Below are positions 10,485-19,612 of a DNA stretch of 28,918 nucleotides, piece after piece. Origin of the DNA: Haplomitrium mnioides. Lineage: Eukaryota; Marchantiophyta; Haplomitriopsida; Calobryales. The number at the start of each line of letters is the position of its first letter. Within the stretch, counting starts at the first letter, position 1. A program made the translations under genes and the position numbers. The notes below the pieces were generated by a model. It worked only from the letters and a program-made list of their open reading frames with translations, was not told where the DNA came from and did not search any database. The stretch spans positions 1 to 28,918 of the forward strand of contig JBNGIS010010613.1 in NCBI GenBank assembly GCA_049999725.1, given 5' to 3'.

Positions 10485-11165
10485 CCTTTGAACTAGAGAA
10501 GGACGTTATTGTAGAAAAAATTTGGAATCCCAAGTTTCCATTAGAAGAGTTACTTGTAGTTTAGAAATATAAGACAATTATAGTGCCTCGGTAAGACTTG
10601 TAATCGTGAAAGCTTTGACATGTTTCAAACATTTCAAGAATTTGTTGAACAATTGATCAATTTGATCGTGAATATGGCCGACTATGAGAAATCCCACCTT
10701 GATTTTTTGGAAAATATTCTTAGCAATTAGAAAACTAAGATATCCAAATAAGATAGAATTCTTATTCTCTCGTGTCGTATTGTCCAACTGAAGATAAAAA
10801 ATGGGAGAGAGTAGCACTTCAAAGTGAGATAATATTCTATGGAGCACTTTAACTATCAAATTATAGTCGCTTCTCAAGTTTTTGTAGGTTAAGAAGACCA
10901 TCAAAGAAAGAGAATGATTGAATATTAAGGCACCAACAACATGCACACCCACTTATAGATGTTTTTGGTGGTGAAAGCCAGTGTAAAATGGGTGTCTGTT
11001 TTTGATCCATTTTATTAATCATAATTCTCTAGTACTTTTGACCATCGGCATAACATTTTTTTTATGGTTTGCAATTTTTGTTGCTTCTTTCATTTGTTGG
11101 TTATGATGAAGAAACATCTCATGATTATATTTGACTGCATTATCACAAAGCACCAAAAAGATATA
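10485..11165 (-). pseudogene. Core domain of the transposase-like gene
   Basis: Read on the minus strand, the core starts near 11160 with NAVKYNHEMFLHHNQQMKEA, then INKMDQKQTPILHW and HVVGALIFNHS, then the open stretch 10952-10578 with LQLDNTTRENKN, KIKVGFLIVGHIHDQIDQ and LKHVKAFTITSL. The spacing MDQ - DN..ENKN - VGH.H..IDQ is the signature of the family. The usual GHTHEDID reads GHIHDQID here, so one acidic residue of the motif is changed. A frameshift separates the MDQ part from the DN part near 10953, and stops occur in the intervening sequence. This is the best preserved part of the gene. Confidence 0.75.
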
Positions 11166-12039
11166 AAAAGTTTAGTGAAACATATATTGATATCTCAAAT
11201 TTCAAAAGATAACTTCAAGCACTAAAAATATTTAAAGCAGCTTTAACAAATGTTTGAATAGAAGAGGTGAAAAAAAAAAGAATAAATATATAGTTTAGAC
11301 TATTTAAATATAGGAGAATCAGAACAACAATAAGAATAACTACTTGTCTTTGACTCAAAATACGCAAAAGTTTTGAGAGGAGAAAAACAATATTCGCGTT
11401 TTTTGAGTTGCAAATTGGAACTTCATTTTCAATGCTAGCTTGGACTCTATGCATACATAAGATTCAAAGAAACAATAACTGATCCTATGTGCGCATAGAA
11501 TTCAAAGATTAATAATTGATACTATCAACGCATAAAATCAAAAGCAACAACATCAATATCTTGGATTTGTTTGACTATTGTTGCAACAAGAATTGAAGGA
11601 AACAACAACAAAACCTATGCTCACAGATAGGGTTTGCAGACAACATAAACAATTATTGATCTTATTTATCCAGAAATATGCTTTGGATTGAAAGCAACAA
11701 TAATTAAATTCGATGCAAACCTATAGTCACAACCAACAACCAAAACATTTTCCTTACTTTATTTGACTCTTGACATGCTTTGGACTTAAACTAAAATCAA
11801 CATACCCTATGCAAACACAGAGTTTGTCCTGACAACTCAAGTTGCTAGGGTTTATTCGACTCAAAACTCGTTTGTTAAACAACTTACCAAAACCAATATC
11901 TTGTTATACTAAGTTGAGAAAGCATAACATCTTTAGAACTAAGTTTTGAGTCTTGTAGAAAGAGGATCATAATAACCATAGGTTTTAAAAAAGAAGAAAT
12001 TTGTTACTTTTTGTCAAACTCCAAGACGGATTTTTTTCT
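11166..12039 (-). other. Probable intron of transposase-like gene with degenerate repeats
   Basis: No coding similarity was found between the middle segment and the core. From 11440 to 11840 there are scattered units such as CCTATGTGCGCATAGAATTC and CTATGCATACATAAGATTC, weaker relatives of the arrays in the methyltransferase introns. Exact splice sites were not fixed. Confidence 0.5.
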
Positions 12040-12259
12040 CCAATGTGTTGTAAAATTAGAAAAACTTAAAATGCAATCAAGATCTTTCTCTTTCAAATAA
12101 GTTGTTTAGTAGTCATTGATTTCCCATTTTGTAAAATTATCCGACAAACTATAAACTTTATGAGTGAGCATTCTCTCATAGTATTCTTCGAAAAAACTAT
12201 CGATCCATATATTTTTTTAGTAGATAATTCTCCAAAAATGCCTCGAATATCTACGTTAT
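12040..12259 (-). pseudogene. Middle segment of the transposase-like gene, at Copia edge
   Basis: Immediately left of the Copia 5' LTR the minus strand reads VDIRGIFGELSTKKIYGS, then KFIVCRIILQNGK. Together with the segment on the other side of the Copia, which ends RIQRIQNLK, this restores the expected order of the family: a run of R/I/K residues, then a G-H/F-G segment, then a helix with KFI. This shows that the Copia element landed inside an exon. Confidence 0.6.
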
Positions 12260-12329
12260 TGTTAACCTATGATTAGCACTAGTAATAATTAATCTAATCT
12301 ATAATTAGAGATATTTATTGTTGTGCAAG

Positions 12330-12378
<49 letters not shown>

Positions 12379-12388
12379 NNNNNNNNNN

Positions 12389-12444
<56 letters not shown>

Positions 12445-12533
12445 TATGAGATGGATGAAGGATGGGAGGAGATGAGCATTGGAGAAGCATATCTTGATTA
12501 TTCATTGGAATGAATGCTTTACATTTTCTAGCA
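12260..12533 (+). repeat. 5' LTR of the Copia element
   Basis: Starts TG and ends CA. Compared with the 3' LTR it carries an added (AT)n tract with a 10 N gap and about 60 extra bases (12435-12500), while the 3' LTR has a small internal duplication of ATGATTAG. TATCAG at 12536-12543 just after it may be a worn trace of the Met-tRNA primer site TGGTATCAGAGC. Confidence 0.75.
12330..12434. repeat. (AT)n microsatellite with short gap
   Basis: Pure AT dinucleotide on both sides of 10 N at 12379-12388. The open frame with alternating Tyr and Ile is an artefact. The true length is unknown. Confidence 0.97.
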
Positions 12534-13142
12534 AGTTATCAGCCATCAGCTCTACTTTTAAAAAAAAAAATTTGAAATTTTTTTCCCTCTTCCATGATCC
12601 TGAACTAATTATGGTGGAGTTTTTGGATCTATGTGATGAAAATGGCAAGCTCATGTTTCGGTGCAAGTATGATTGATTCGTGATGTGTTCATGGATATTG
12701 ATGGATTTTAGACAAGAATATGGGTAAACAGGAAAGTTTAGCGAGACAAAAGTTGAAAGAAAACAGTGTTGTAAGCAACATGGAAAGGGAGACTCATCGG
12801 GTTGTGCTCAGTTCTACATTTTGCCAAAATCGTGCACGGATGGATCGTTGTGAATATAATTTGATAGACTGGGGATTCGAATGATTATGGACACAAATTC
12901 ACCAAGGAAAGTTGGGTCCGGAGTGAGGATGTCCCTGCATATTCCTAGCTAAACTCCCCGTGCTCTCGTTGCCATCTACTCCTCCATATTCATTTTCCGA
13001 AGTCTAGGCGTGGAGCCACCCTTTGAGATCTTCATCGTCAGTTTCATTCTCGAGGATTACGTTTTTTCATGAGATTAGTAAATGCCGCCATCTACCCCAC
13101 AAAGTGCAACAATGGAGAATGAACTTTCGGAGAGAAAAAGGC
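12534..13142 (+). other. Copia interior, 5' part, no element genes recognised
   Basis: No gag is readable. A short open stretch near 12600-12676 contains FLDLCDENGKLMFRC, without a match I know. The 180 bases before the HSBP start are less AT-rich and may be its 5' untranslated leader. Confidence 0.4.
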
Positions 13143-13517
13143 ATGGAAGCTCCGGGCCATGAGGTTGTGGAGATACCACAGAGCGCATCAGATCTCACTA
13201 TATTTGTTTAGAACCTCCTTCAGCGAATGCAAGCAAAGTTTCAGGCTATGTCGGATGCCATCAGCGTGGGCTCTTGGATAGATGAAATTGAGCAGATGGT
13301 CAAAGACTTGTTAAAGGACCTTGTTGATATGGAACAACCCACTTCACCTCCAATCTCTCCTCTAGACCTATCAATGGGTTCTTTGTCTCTTGGTATGTCA
13401 AGTTCCCCCTGTGCGGCGAGCAGGATCCTTTCTTGGAGGAGTATACCCTTCTTACTGTTGAATCCGTGTGTTCAGTGCCTCCTTTTAATTCTCACCAAGT
13501 GTAATCTTGATTATTAA
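13143..13517 (+). pseudogene. Heat shock factor-binding protein (HSBP) pseudogene inside Copia
   Basis: The frame from ATG 13143 reads MEAPGHEVVEIPQSASDLTI, then FV, a TAG stop at 13209, then NLLQRMQAKFQAMSDAI, then SWIDEIEQMVKDL and a tail with MEQPTSPPISP. Plant HSBPs are small coiled-coil proteins that bind trimeric heat shock factors and damp the heat response. They have the order D-hT-FVQNLLQQMQ..FQ.MS..I followed by RIDELEQSI.DL. Here the conserved Q of FVQN is the stop (CAG to TAG), and the KIDEMG stretch between the two parts is deleted. No intron interrupts the coding part. Recognisable similarity ends near 13375, though the frame continues to 13517. It sits between the Copia LTRs, so it is a captured or retro-inserted host sequence. 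Confidence 0.82.
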
Positions 13518-15574
13518 TCGATTCTTCTGTTGTGGCTGGAATTACTATGAAGAAAGCAGTCATTGTATCTCTCCACTTTTCTTCTTTGTACTTGGGCCAC
13601 TGATAGATTGAGACCGCACAACTATACCGTAGGGGTGGTGATGGCGCGTCAATGTTTTTAGCAATGCATACTGTGTCGTTTTGGAGTATCTCGCTTAAGG
13701 CACTCTAAATGTAGATTATGCGAAAAGAATTGGCTTCGAGAATGGCATGAAAGACGTTTGCAATAATGTTAATAGAATCCAGCAGTTTGTGACAATCCTT
13801 CACCTCCTAGGAGGATTCTGATGAGATCACATGCAGATGTGATTCGAATGGATTTCAGAGAAGATGGATGAAATTGGATCAGGGAAGTTGAGGTTCCTTC
13901 TTCCAATGCGTTGCGATGAATGGTGACTTGAAAGATGCACAGGAATTGCAAACAAGAGAGCATTTGAGCATTTCTTGAGAAATTTGTAACAAGACCATCT
14001 TCTAAAGACAAGGACTTCTAAAACTCCAATCGCAAAGTCCACAAAGCATCATTTTGGTGTGCGCAACTTTCATGGCTACTACTTTTCTGGCCAGAGATCA
14101 GGATTTGGAAAACTTTGAATATCATTGAAGCATTTCAATCAACACAGCCTTGAAGATTGGATAAATGGTTTTTCTATGCCCTTTGCCTCAAGTCTCAGAA
14201 TCAAATTCGGCCAATGCTCATGCAATTCCTGCTATTGGTGCTAAATCTTCATAAGCCCAATCTTTTACAGGACACAGCAGAGCAACAAGCAATATGCCCA
14301 TCAAGATCTTTTCCTTCTGAAGAACTCCAGAACATGAAGAAACTCACAAGGTGAATCGGTCAAGCTAATACATTACTTACCTCCATCGAGGCAATTATCA
14401 ATGACATGCAGAACATCCCCTATCAATTAGTGGTTATCACGTGGGCTGGGTGGGTTGCCCATGGACCAACATCCAAGCCTCAATTTGCAGTGATATGAAG
14501 TTTCAGATTTATTTCAGCTATATCATGTCGAGCTTATATCCAAATTTGACATTGAGAATAAGTCCACATTGAGAATATTGAAGTAAAGAGATAAGTAGCA
14601 AGAACCAGAGTGCTTTCAAGAACCAGAGTGCTTTCGTGGCTTCTATACATGCCAACTGTTCATAATAGTATTTTGCTCTCTTTGCTTGTTATGTTGTTAT
14701 GTGCACACTTTATAGCACACGAACCAAAGTGTAGGATTTCATGAGAAGACATATTCTTTCTCTTGGGCTTCATGTTGTTCTACTTAGTTTTGATCTGTAC
14801 TACGTTTTGATGGTCAGTTTAAACAAGAATAAAATCATATCAACAATATTGAATGCGCAATGAAAGATAGTATAGTAGACTTGCTAGGAAGTAAACCAAA
14901 AAATCACACAACAACAGTAGAAAGAAAATAGGGAAGCATATGTAAATAGGGAAGCATATGTTTGTCATGCTATGTTATTCACTAAATTCAATTCAATGCA
15001 TTCACAATGGTGATCATACAAGAAAGATAGATAAGTCTCATTGATCTTCTTTCTTATTTGAAAATGCAATATACACCTTTGTAAACCTGAATTTTGTGAT
15101 CATGGATTTAATACAGATTTGAATTTCCAATCATCGACACTCTCAAGATGAATGTTAAGGTTGATTGGACAAAATGATTCTTTGATTTGCAGCATACTCT
15201 ATATTGACGGGGAGAATGCTAGCAAAGCCTATACTAGATTTGTAATATGGAATGAGATTGCTTGTGCTGAGCACCTGAATGTGCACATTGCCTATATCTC
15301 GACCTACTTCAACTTATTTCTCTCTACTTCCACATTATAAAGGCACTTTCTCTCAAAGAGCCAACTATTCGAGTGGAAGATAAGCTTCCAAGAAGGAAAG
15401 ATTTCCCATTGCAAGAAGAGAACAAGCTTTCAAGAGGAGGGGCAAAGGCCAAAATGATTCTAGCCATCCTCATTTAAGAGGAAATAGAGGTAGAAACCTC
15501 CTACTCAAAATTGATTTGCACCATGTATTTAAGTTGTTATATTGTAGGCGACATGAAACTGCCAGAAATACCAC
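13518..15574 (+). other. Copia interior, middle part, foreign-looking sequence
   Basis: No Copia gag, protease or integrase is readable. Base composition is less AT-rich than the surroundings. At 14157-14490 a plus-strand frame reads SEELQNMKKLTR, a TGA, then IGQANTLLTSIEAIINDMQN. This looks like the end of a helical host protein, but I cannot name it. 14602-14636 contains a 21 bp tandem repeat of AGAACCAGAGTGCTTTC. The region may be further captured host sequence or the 3' part of the HSBP transcript. Confidence 0.4.
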
Positions 15575-16290
15575 ATGATTACAGTTCTTGGGTCTTTCCT
15601 TTTGGGGATAATAGAGCTTGTGTTATTAATAGTGGTAGTCCCCACACCTATTGACACCCACTTGATTGATCATCGGTGGATATTGGTCAAAGAGTGTACT
15701 GCTAAAGGCGACATTGTCAAATATAAGACATGCTTTGTTGCCATGGGCTATACACATATAACTGGGAGACACTTTCATCTCATATATGCCCTTACTATGG
15801 ATGTTATTCAATATGAGTACCTAGTTGGCTTTTCCCAGGACATGGCCTCATGATGCATGTATGGCATATTGGATATTGAGATTATATGAGAACACCCTGA
15901 GGGGTAATTGTCGTTGAATATCTATTATATTCAGGGGAGCATGTCTCCAAGGGGAAATCTCAAAGCTATACATCTGCTTCTACATACACTATACCACTAT
16001 GAGGCTTAGTGAAGAGAGTACAAGGCATGGACCTATAGTCCATACGATGCAGATATCAGAGAGTAGGCCGTTAGCCTCTCCTATGCATCAATTTATGCTT
16101 ATAGCAAAGGATGGATATATAGTTTGGATCATGCAATCTATATATAGACTTAAAAAGTGGTAGAATATGGTATCAAATATTAGAAGAAGAAATGTTAGCT
16201 ATGGGTTTTCACCATATATACTCATTACATATATTAACAATGACTTCATCATTGTCCGAATATATGTTGATGAGATTGTAGAGACTACTT
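15575..16290 (+). pseudogene. Copia reverse transcriptase remnant
   Basis: The plus strand reads HRWILVKECTAKGDIVKYK and CFVAMGYTHITGRHF, then ALTMDVIQYEYLVGF. This is the Copia start of reverse transcriptase, normally YKWVFK....G...RYKARLVAKG and YSPV.... A frameshift follows at about 15840. Further on QSIYRLKKW (usual SLYGLKQS) and NNDFIIVRIYVDE (16260-16274) are visible. The last residue of the YVDD box is changed to E, so the active site is lost. RNase H is not readable downstream. The same lineage is present on the minus strand at 23582-25579. Confidence 0.78.
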
Positions 16291-16853
16291 GATTATGCCA
16301 TGTTGCATTGTGATTTACTTTGATATCTAATCCTATTAGGTTGTATAAGAATAACTTGTCATGTATTCAGGAGAAAGATACAATATTTATGAACGTTATT
16401 TATTTATTCATTGGCCTATGGCCTATCACACTTATTGCGATTATCATCTTCGACATGATTCATTATTATTATTCTCATCTTATCATAAGATCTTTTATCA
16501 TCGTATATCTCATCTTATTCTATGGTTTATTATCAAAGTCTCTTTACAAGTTTTTTCTTACTTGATCTATTATTGGTATATGTTTTATTTTATATCGTCT
16601 GATCTTTTATCCTTCCATCACTATTTTATAATAGCCTCATTTCTATTCTGGTGGATGCTACTCACAGATATATGTTTTTAGTCCAGAGATTTTGGTGGTT
16701 GTACTCTTTCCCTCGTAGAAGTATGAGAGGGTTTTAATGAGGCAACATTGCTCTCTTTCATTGGACATTAAGAACTTTTGTTGGCGATTTATTTTCTAGA
16801 TGCTTATTTATATATGTGTTTATGACATTCCCCATGTTATAACCAAGGAGGAG
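16291..16853 (+). other. Copia 3' region and polypurine tract
   Basis: T-rich DNA with hydrophobic open frames that show no conserved motif. ACTCTTTCCCTC at 16700-16720 and GGGTTTTAATGAGGC at about 16730 match the 3' region of the minus-strand Copia near 23150-23195. The polypurine tract CCAAGGAGGAG at 16843-16853 primes plus-strand synthesis and sets the start of the 3' LTR. Confidence 0.6.
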
Positions 16854-16980
16854 TGTCAACATATGATTAGTATAAGCATGATTAGCACTAGCAATAATTA
16901 ATCTAATCTTTAATTAGAGATATTTATTGTTGTGATAGTTACATATATTCATTGGAATAAATGCTTTACATTTTCTAATA
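16854..16980 (+). repeat. 3' LTR of the Copia element
   Basis: 127 bp, starting TGTCAACATATGATTAG. It lacks the microsatellite and about 60 bases present in the 5' LTR. It ends TTTTCTAATA, with TA in place of the terminal CA. Confidence 0.75.
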
Positions 16981-17304
16981 GTTCTTGAGATTTTGAATCC
17001 TTTGGATTCTATTATTTACTACTCATAATATTAATTTGAAGGATCTTCTACAAACAATGGTTCTGCCAAGCAAAGTGAATCGATTGTAAACATCACAGTT
17101 TTTTCTTGGTATTCCTTATTGCAATGTAATATCTTGATTCTTCATGCTTTGTTGAAAATACATTTCTCTCACACTTTTTGAAAAATCTATCTTGCACAAT
17201 GACAAGCAATTATTTCGACAACATGAAATTCTCTTCAATTTCAAATTTGGTATCGGATCAAGCTTTTTCTTCACAAAGCTCTCATCATGATAAACTTTTG
17301 GCAA
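16981..17304 (-). pseudogene. N-terminal Cys-rich segment of the transposase-like gene
   Basis: One minus-strand frame runs through the interval with two stops (TAA near 17115, TGA near 17035). It reads LKLKRISCCRNNCLSLCKID, then FSKSVREMYFQQS, YNRFTLLGRTIVCRRSFKL, and NNRIQRIQN at the Copia junction. A CC..NC...C block followed by G..VCR.SF is the usual N-terminal zinc-binding-like module of this family, probably for DNA binding. Confidence 0.65.
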
Positions 17305-18021
17305 AGAATTTTCATGTAAATTATTTACTCATTTGGGTTTTGGCCCTGATAAAGTACTCTTTTATTTTGTTGGTCAATTTGGTGTGTAGGCAAATCCAGC
17401 TATTAGAGATAATGCATTATTTTTCGAGATCTTGGGCATCATCAACAATATTGCTTATTACTTGGAAATAAGTTTTTGATCGATGCATACCACTTTGAGA
17501 TGTAGGAGCACTAGACCATGCCAAAACAGAAGTGTTATCAATAACTTGAGCATAAGGAAATGTTTTTTGTAAGAAAATTGGTGCTATTGGCGATAACTTC
17601 ATAGAAATGTTGATTTATTAAGACTCTTTGCTTTAATCATTTCCTAAAATGTCATATGAAGATTCCTCCAAGCAATTTCAAATTTCATAAGGTCTTCCAT
17701 TCTCGTTTGGAGATCCAACTTGATTAGAAATCACTCGTTGTTTGAGTGGTACCAATAGTGACAATGTATCATCTCCAAAATTGAAATAGTTATCCAATTC
17801 TATGCTTTTTGAATTTTGAACAAAGAGATTTGGATCTTGAACATCGTCATGTCATCTGTTGGTGTCGAAAACAGGTCCACAACCATTTGAATATTTTGAC
17901 TTGATTTTCTATATGTTGATCTATTGGAGTAGTCATTAGAAAAAGTGAACTTTGATCACTTGACCGACAAGAAAGATCTACTATATATAGCATGTTGAGT
18001 TTTGGATCTTAGGTGTGCATT
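17305..18021 (-). other. 5' part of transposase-like gene, exon and intron not resolved
   Basis: A minus-strand open stretch at 17602-17417 reads KTFPYAQVIDNTSVLAW and YFQVISNIVDDAQDLE. It may be an exon but shows no motif. The rest, especially 17640-18020, is AT-rich and looks like intron. Confidence 0.4.
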
Positions 18022-18180
18022 GAATTTAGTCCTTGATACTTTGCGTGCATATTGTTCACTCTTTGATCCTAGACACACATTGGGTTCACTCCTTGTCCCT
18101 ATACGCGTATAGGGTTAAGTCTTTGATCTTATGCATGTATGAGGTTCAATCGTTGATTGTATACACATATAGGATTCACT
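18022..18180. repeat. 30-bp array in first intron of transposase-like gene
   Basis: About five units of 30 bp start GTTCACTCTTTGATC or variants and contain palindromic cores such as CTATACGCGTATAG. It lies just inside a candidate donor at about 18187 on the minus strand. It resembles the methyltransferase intron arrays in design rather than in sequence. Confidence 0.7.
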
Positions 18181-18315
18181 TGCTCGATCTTCATTGGTCA
18201 ATGCATCTAATTCAACAATCGCCATTTCTTTTCCCAAAATGCTTGCCATCATACTTGGCACTTTAGGTATTCCAATGCTTACCTCATCAAAACTATAGTT
18301 TGAGACTATCTCCAT
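18181..18315 (-). pseudogene. Candidate first exon of transposase-like gene
   Basis: Minus-strand ATG at 18315 opens MEIVSNYSFDEVSIGIPKVP and continues through GKEMAIVELDALTNEDRA to a possible donor (AA|GTGAAT) next to the 30 bp array. No domain is recognised. Its position, directly facing the methyltransferase promoter, and the array after it are why I treat it as the first exon. Confidence 0.4.
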
Positions 18316-18854
18316 CTATTGGCCAAAAGTAACACTTTTCTACAAGCATGAATTCTGAAATTCTAACCTCTTCTTTCCTTTGAACACTCGAGCCAGTTAA
18401 AAATAAGAGTGAAAAACAAGAAAGTTGAAAAAAGTATTTTAACTTATATTCCTAATTCATTCTAGTATACTCAAAACATATATTTTTGAAAAATATTTCA
18501 CAAAACAACAAAATAGTGAAATTTTTGTGGAGGAAATGAAAAAAAGAAATTGGAAAGATGAAAAAAAGCAATGCTTTCTATACTAACCATTTTTTTGCTC
18601 CATGCAAACCTAAGTGTTAAGAGCTCTCCAAATCATTTTTTGGCGAGAAAATGTATTTTTTGAAATTCATGTATAAAAAGAGCGACAATGGAAAGCTTCT
18701 TTTCTTTGTCTTCAGCTTACTTTCAAAAAAAAATTCTATTGCGGTCGTTTTTTCTTTTTCTTATGATTTGGCATTTTTTTGCCTTCTACTCTCTCAGAAC
18801 TTTTTATTGTACATTTTTCCCCTTATATTTTTCCTTTTTTACACTTCACAGAAA
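18316..18854. promoter_or_regulatory. Shared intergenic promoter region of the head-to-head genes
   Basis: 539 bp separates the two start codons. On the plus strand TATAAAAAG lies at 18672-18680, with a long pyrimidine-rich leader (18700-18850) before ATG 18855, a layout typical of plant promoters. On the minus side the only candidate is a weak TATATG near 18480. An upstream plus-strand open extension from 18651 is pyrimidine-rich and I regard it as leader. Confidence 0.5.
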
Positions 18855-19214
18855 ATGACATCTCAGACCAATGCTCTAAAACTAGCTCAATCAAAGTCTT
18901 ATCGGTATGCTGATGTCTTAAAGACTCTTGAGCCTCACAAACTAGCCAAAGAATGGCTTGTTTGTTGCAAAACCATCAAAGACATCAAACATCACCTTTA
19001 CCTTTTTCAAGTTGAAGGTGAAAAACTCAGCATGAGCAATTTGGTCCAAGTTACTATGATTTGTGAGGGCCACTTAACCCACGTTGGGCTTCTTATGTAG
19101 TTAAAATATTCTATCACACTAATCCAAACGTCATTGAAGAAATTTTTCTTCAATGAAATGAAGCCAATAGACTTGTTCACAAAGTATCTACAAGCGGATT
19201 ACAACAATGACAAG
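18855..19214 (+). pseudogene. Exon 1 of methyltransferase copy 2
   Basis: ATG 18855 begins MTSQTNALKLAQSKSYRYAD and the frame runs 120 codons to the donor AAG|GTAAAA with one TAG (19098). It reads KEWLVCCKTIKDIKHHLYLF and ends DLFTKYLQADYNNDK. I see no known domain. The frame joins exon 2 in phase 0. Confidence 0.6.
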
Positions 19215-19612
19215 GTAAAACTTAGTAGATTTGTTTTTCTATTTGTTTTAAACTTTCTGTTGCAAAACATCTTACCTACTTGCAGTGGACTATGAAGTGG
19301 ATCCATGCAAGCTTGGGTCCAAACGTTTGTCTAGATGGCTTGCATGCTTGTACCCTAGAGTCCATGCGCGCATGAACTATGTAGTCCTTAAAGGCATGAA
19401 CTTTAGAGTCCATGCATGCATGGACTTTGTAGTCCCTACAGACATGAAATTCAGAGTCCATGCATGGATGGACTCTAGGATACAAGGGCGCAAGCCATCT
19501 TGACAAACATTTGCACCCAATGACAAACATTTGTTAGTGTCTCTGAGTCCTTACGAGGAATGTTGATAGTTCTAAACAGTCCTTGACTCTTTCTTGTTTT
19601 TTTTGTTTTTAG
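19215..19612 (+). other. Intron 1 of methyltransferase copy 2, with long hairpin
   Basis: 398 bp between GTAAAA and TTTTTAG. It contains an inverted repeat with arms of 59 nt at 19313-19371 and 19462-19520, around a 90 nt loop that is itself made of GAGTCCATGC/GCATGGACT units. The hairpin gives mirror-image open frames on both strands, which are not genes. Confidence 0.75.

Larger units (their letters stand above)
12260..16980 (+). mobile_element. Ty1/Copia LTR retrotransposon, degraded, nested in transposase-like gene
   Basis: Direct repeats at 12260-12533 and 16854-16980 share TGATTAGCACTAG, AATAATTAATCTAATC, AGAGATATTTATTGTTGTG and ATGCTTTACATTTTCTA. They start TGTTAAC or TGTCAAC and end TTTTCTAGCA or TTTTCTAATA. 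A polypurine tract CCAAGGAGGAG directly precedes the 3' LTR. Flanks read GTTAT (12255-12259) and GTTCT (16981-16985), a 4-of-5 target-site duplication. Inside, reverse transcriptase remnants are readable at about 15660-16290. I found no gag or integrase; much of the 5' interior is foreign-looking, including a host gene pseudogene. The element splits the minus-strand transposase-like gene. Confidence 0.8.
9578..18315 (-). pseudogene. Decayed transposase-like gene (DUF7869-like), split by Copia
   Basis: Minus-strand segments in order match the layout of a eukaryotic transposase-like family that I associate with DUF7869: a Cys-rich block with CCRNNCLSLC (17190-17230), GRTIVCRRSF, an RGIFGEL segment, NKMDQKQTP (about 10990-11020), YLQLDNTTRENKN (10759-10797), VGHIHDQIDQ (10651-10682) and a Pro-rich C-terminus. 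The conserved acidic residues of MDQ, DN and the ID of GH.H..ID may be a DDE-type active site; that is inference. A plus-strand Copia element (12260-16980) separates the second and third of these segments, whose protein reading joins cleanly across it. Several stops and at least two more introns interrupt the frame. The gene faces the methyltransferase gene across 18316-18854, suggesting one two-gene element. The family label is from memory of motifs, not a search. Confidence 0.72.

Noticed and set aside
12305-12505. Minus-strand frame of alternating Tyr and Ile
   Set aside because: Translation of the (AT)n microsatellite and its gap.
16320-16681. Hydrophobic membrane-protein-like open frames
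   Set aside because: T-rich DNA in the 3' region of the Copia gives Phe, Ile and Leu-rich frames in two registers, with no conserved motif.
18651-18854. N-terminal extension of the first methyltransferase exon
   Set aside because: The extension is encoded by a pyrimidine-rich tract downstream of a TATA box, which is better explained as an untranslated leader. ATG 18855 opens the protein-like part.
19276-19530. Open frames of similar length on both strands
   Set aside because: They mirror each other because the interval is an inverted repeat inside an intron.
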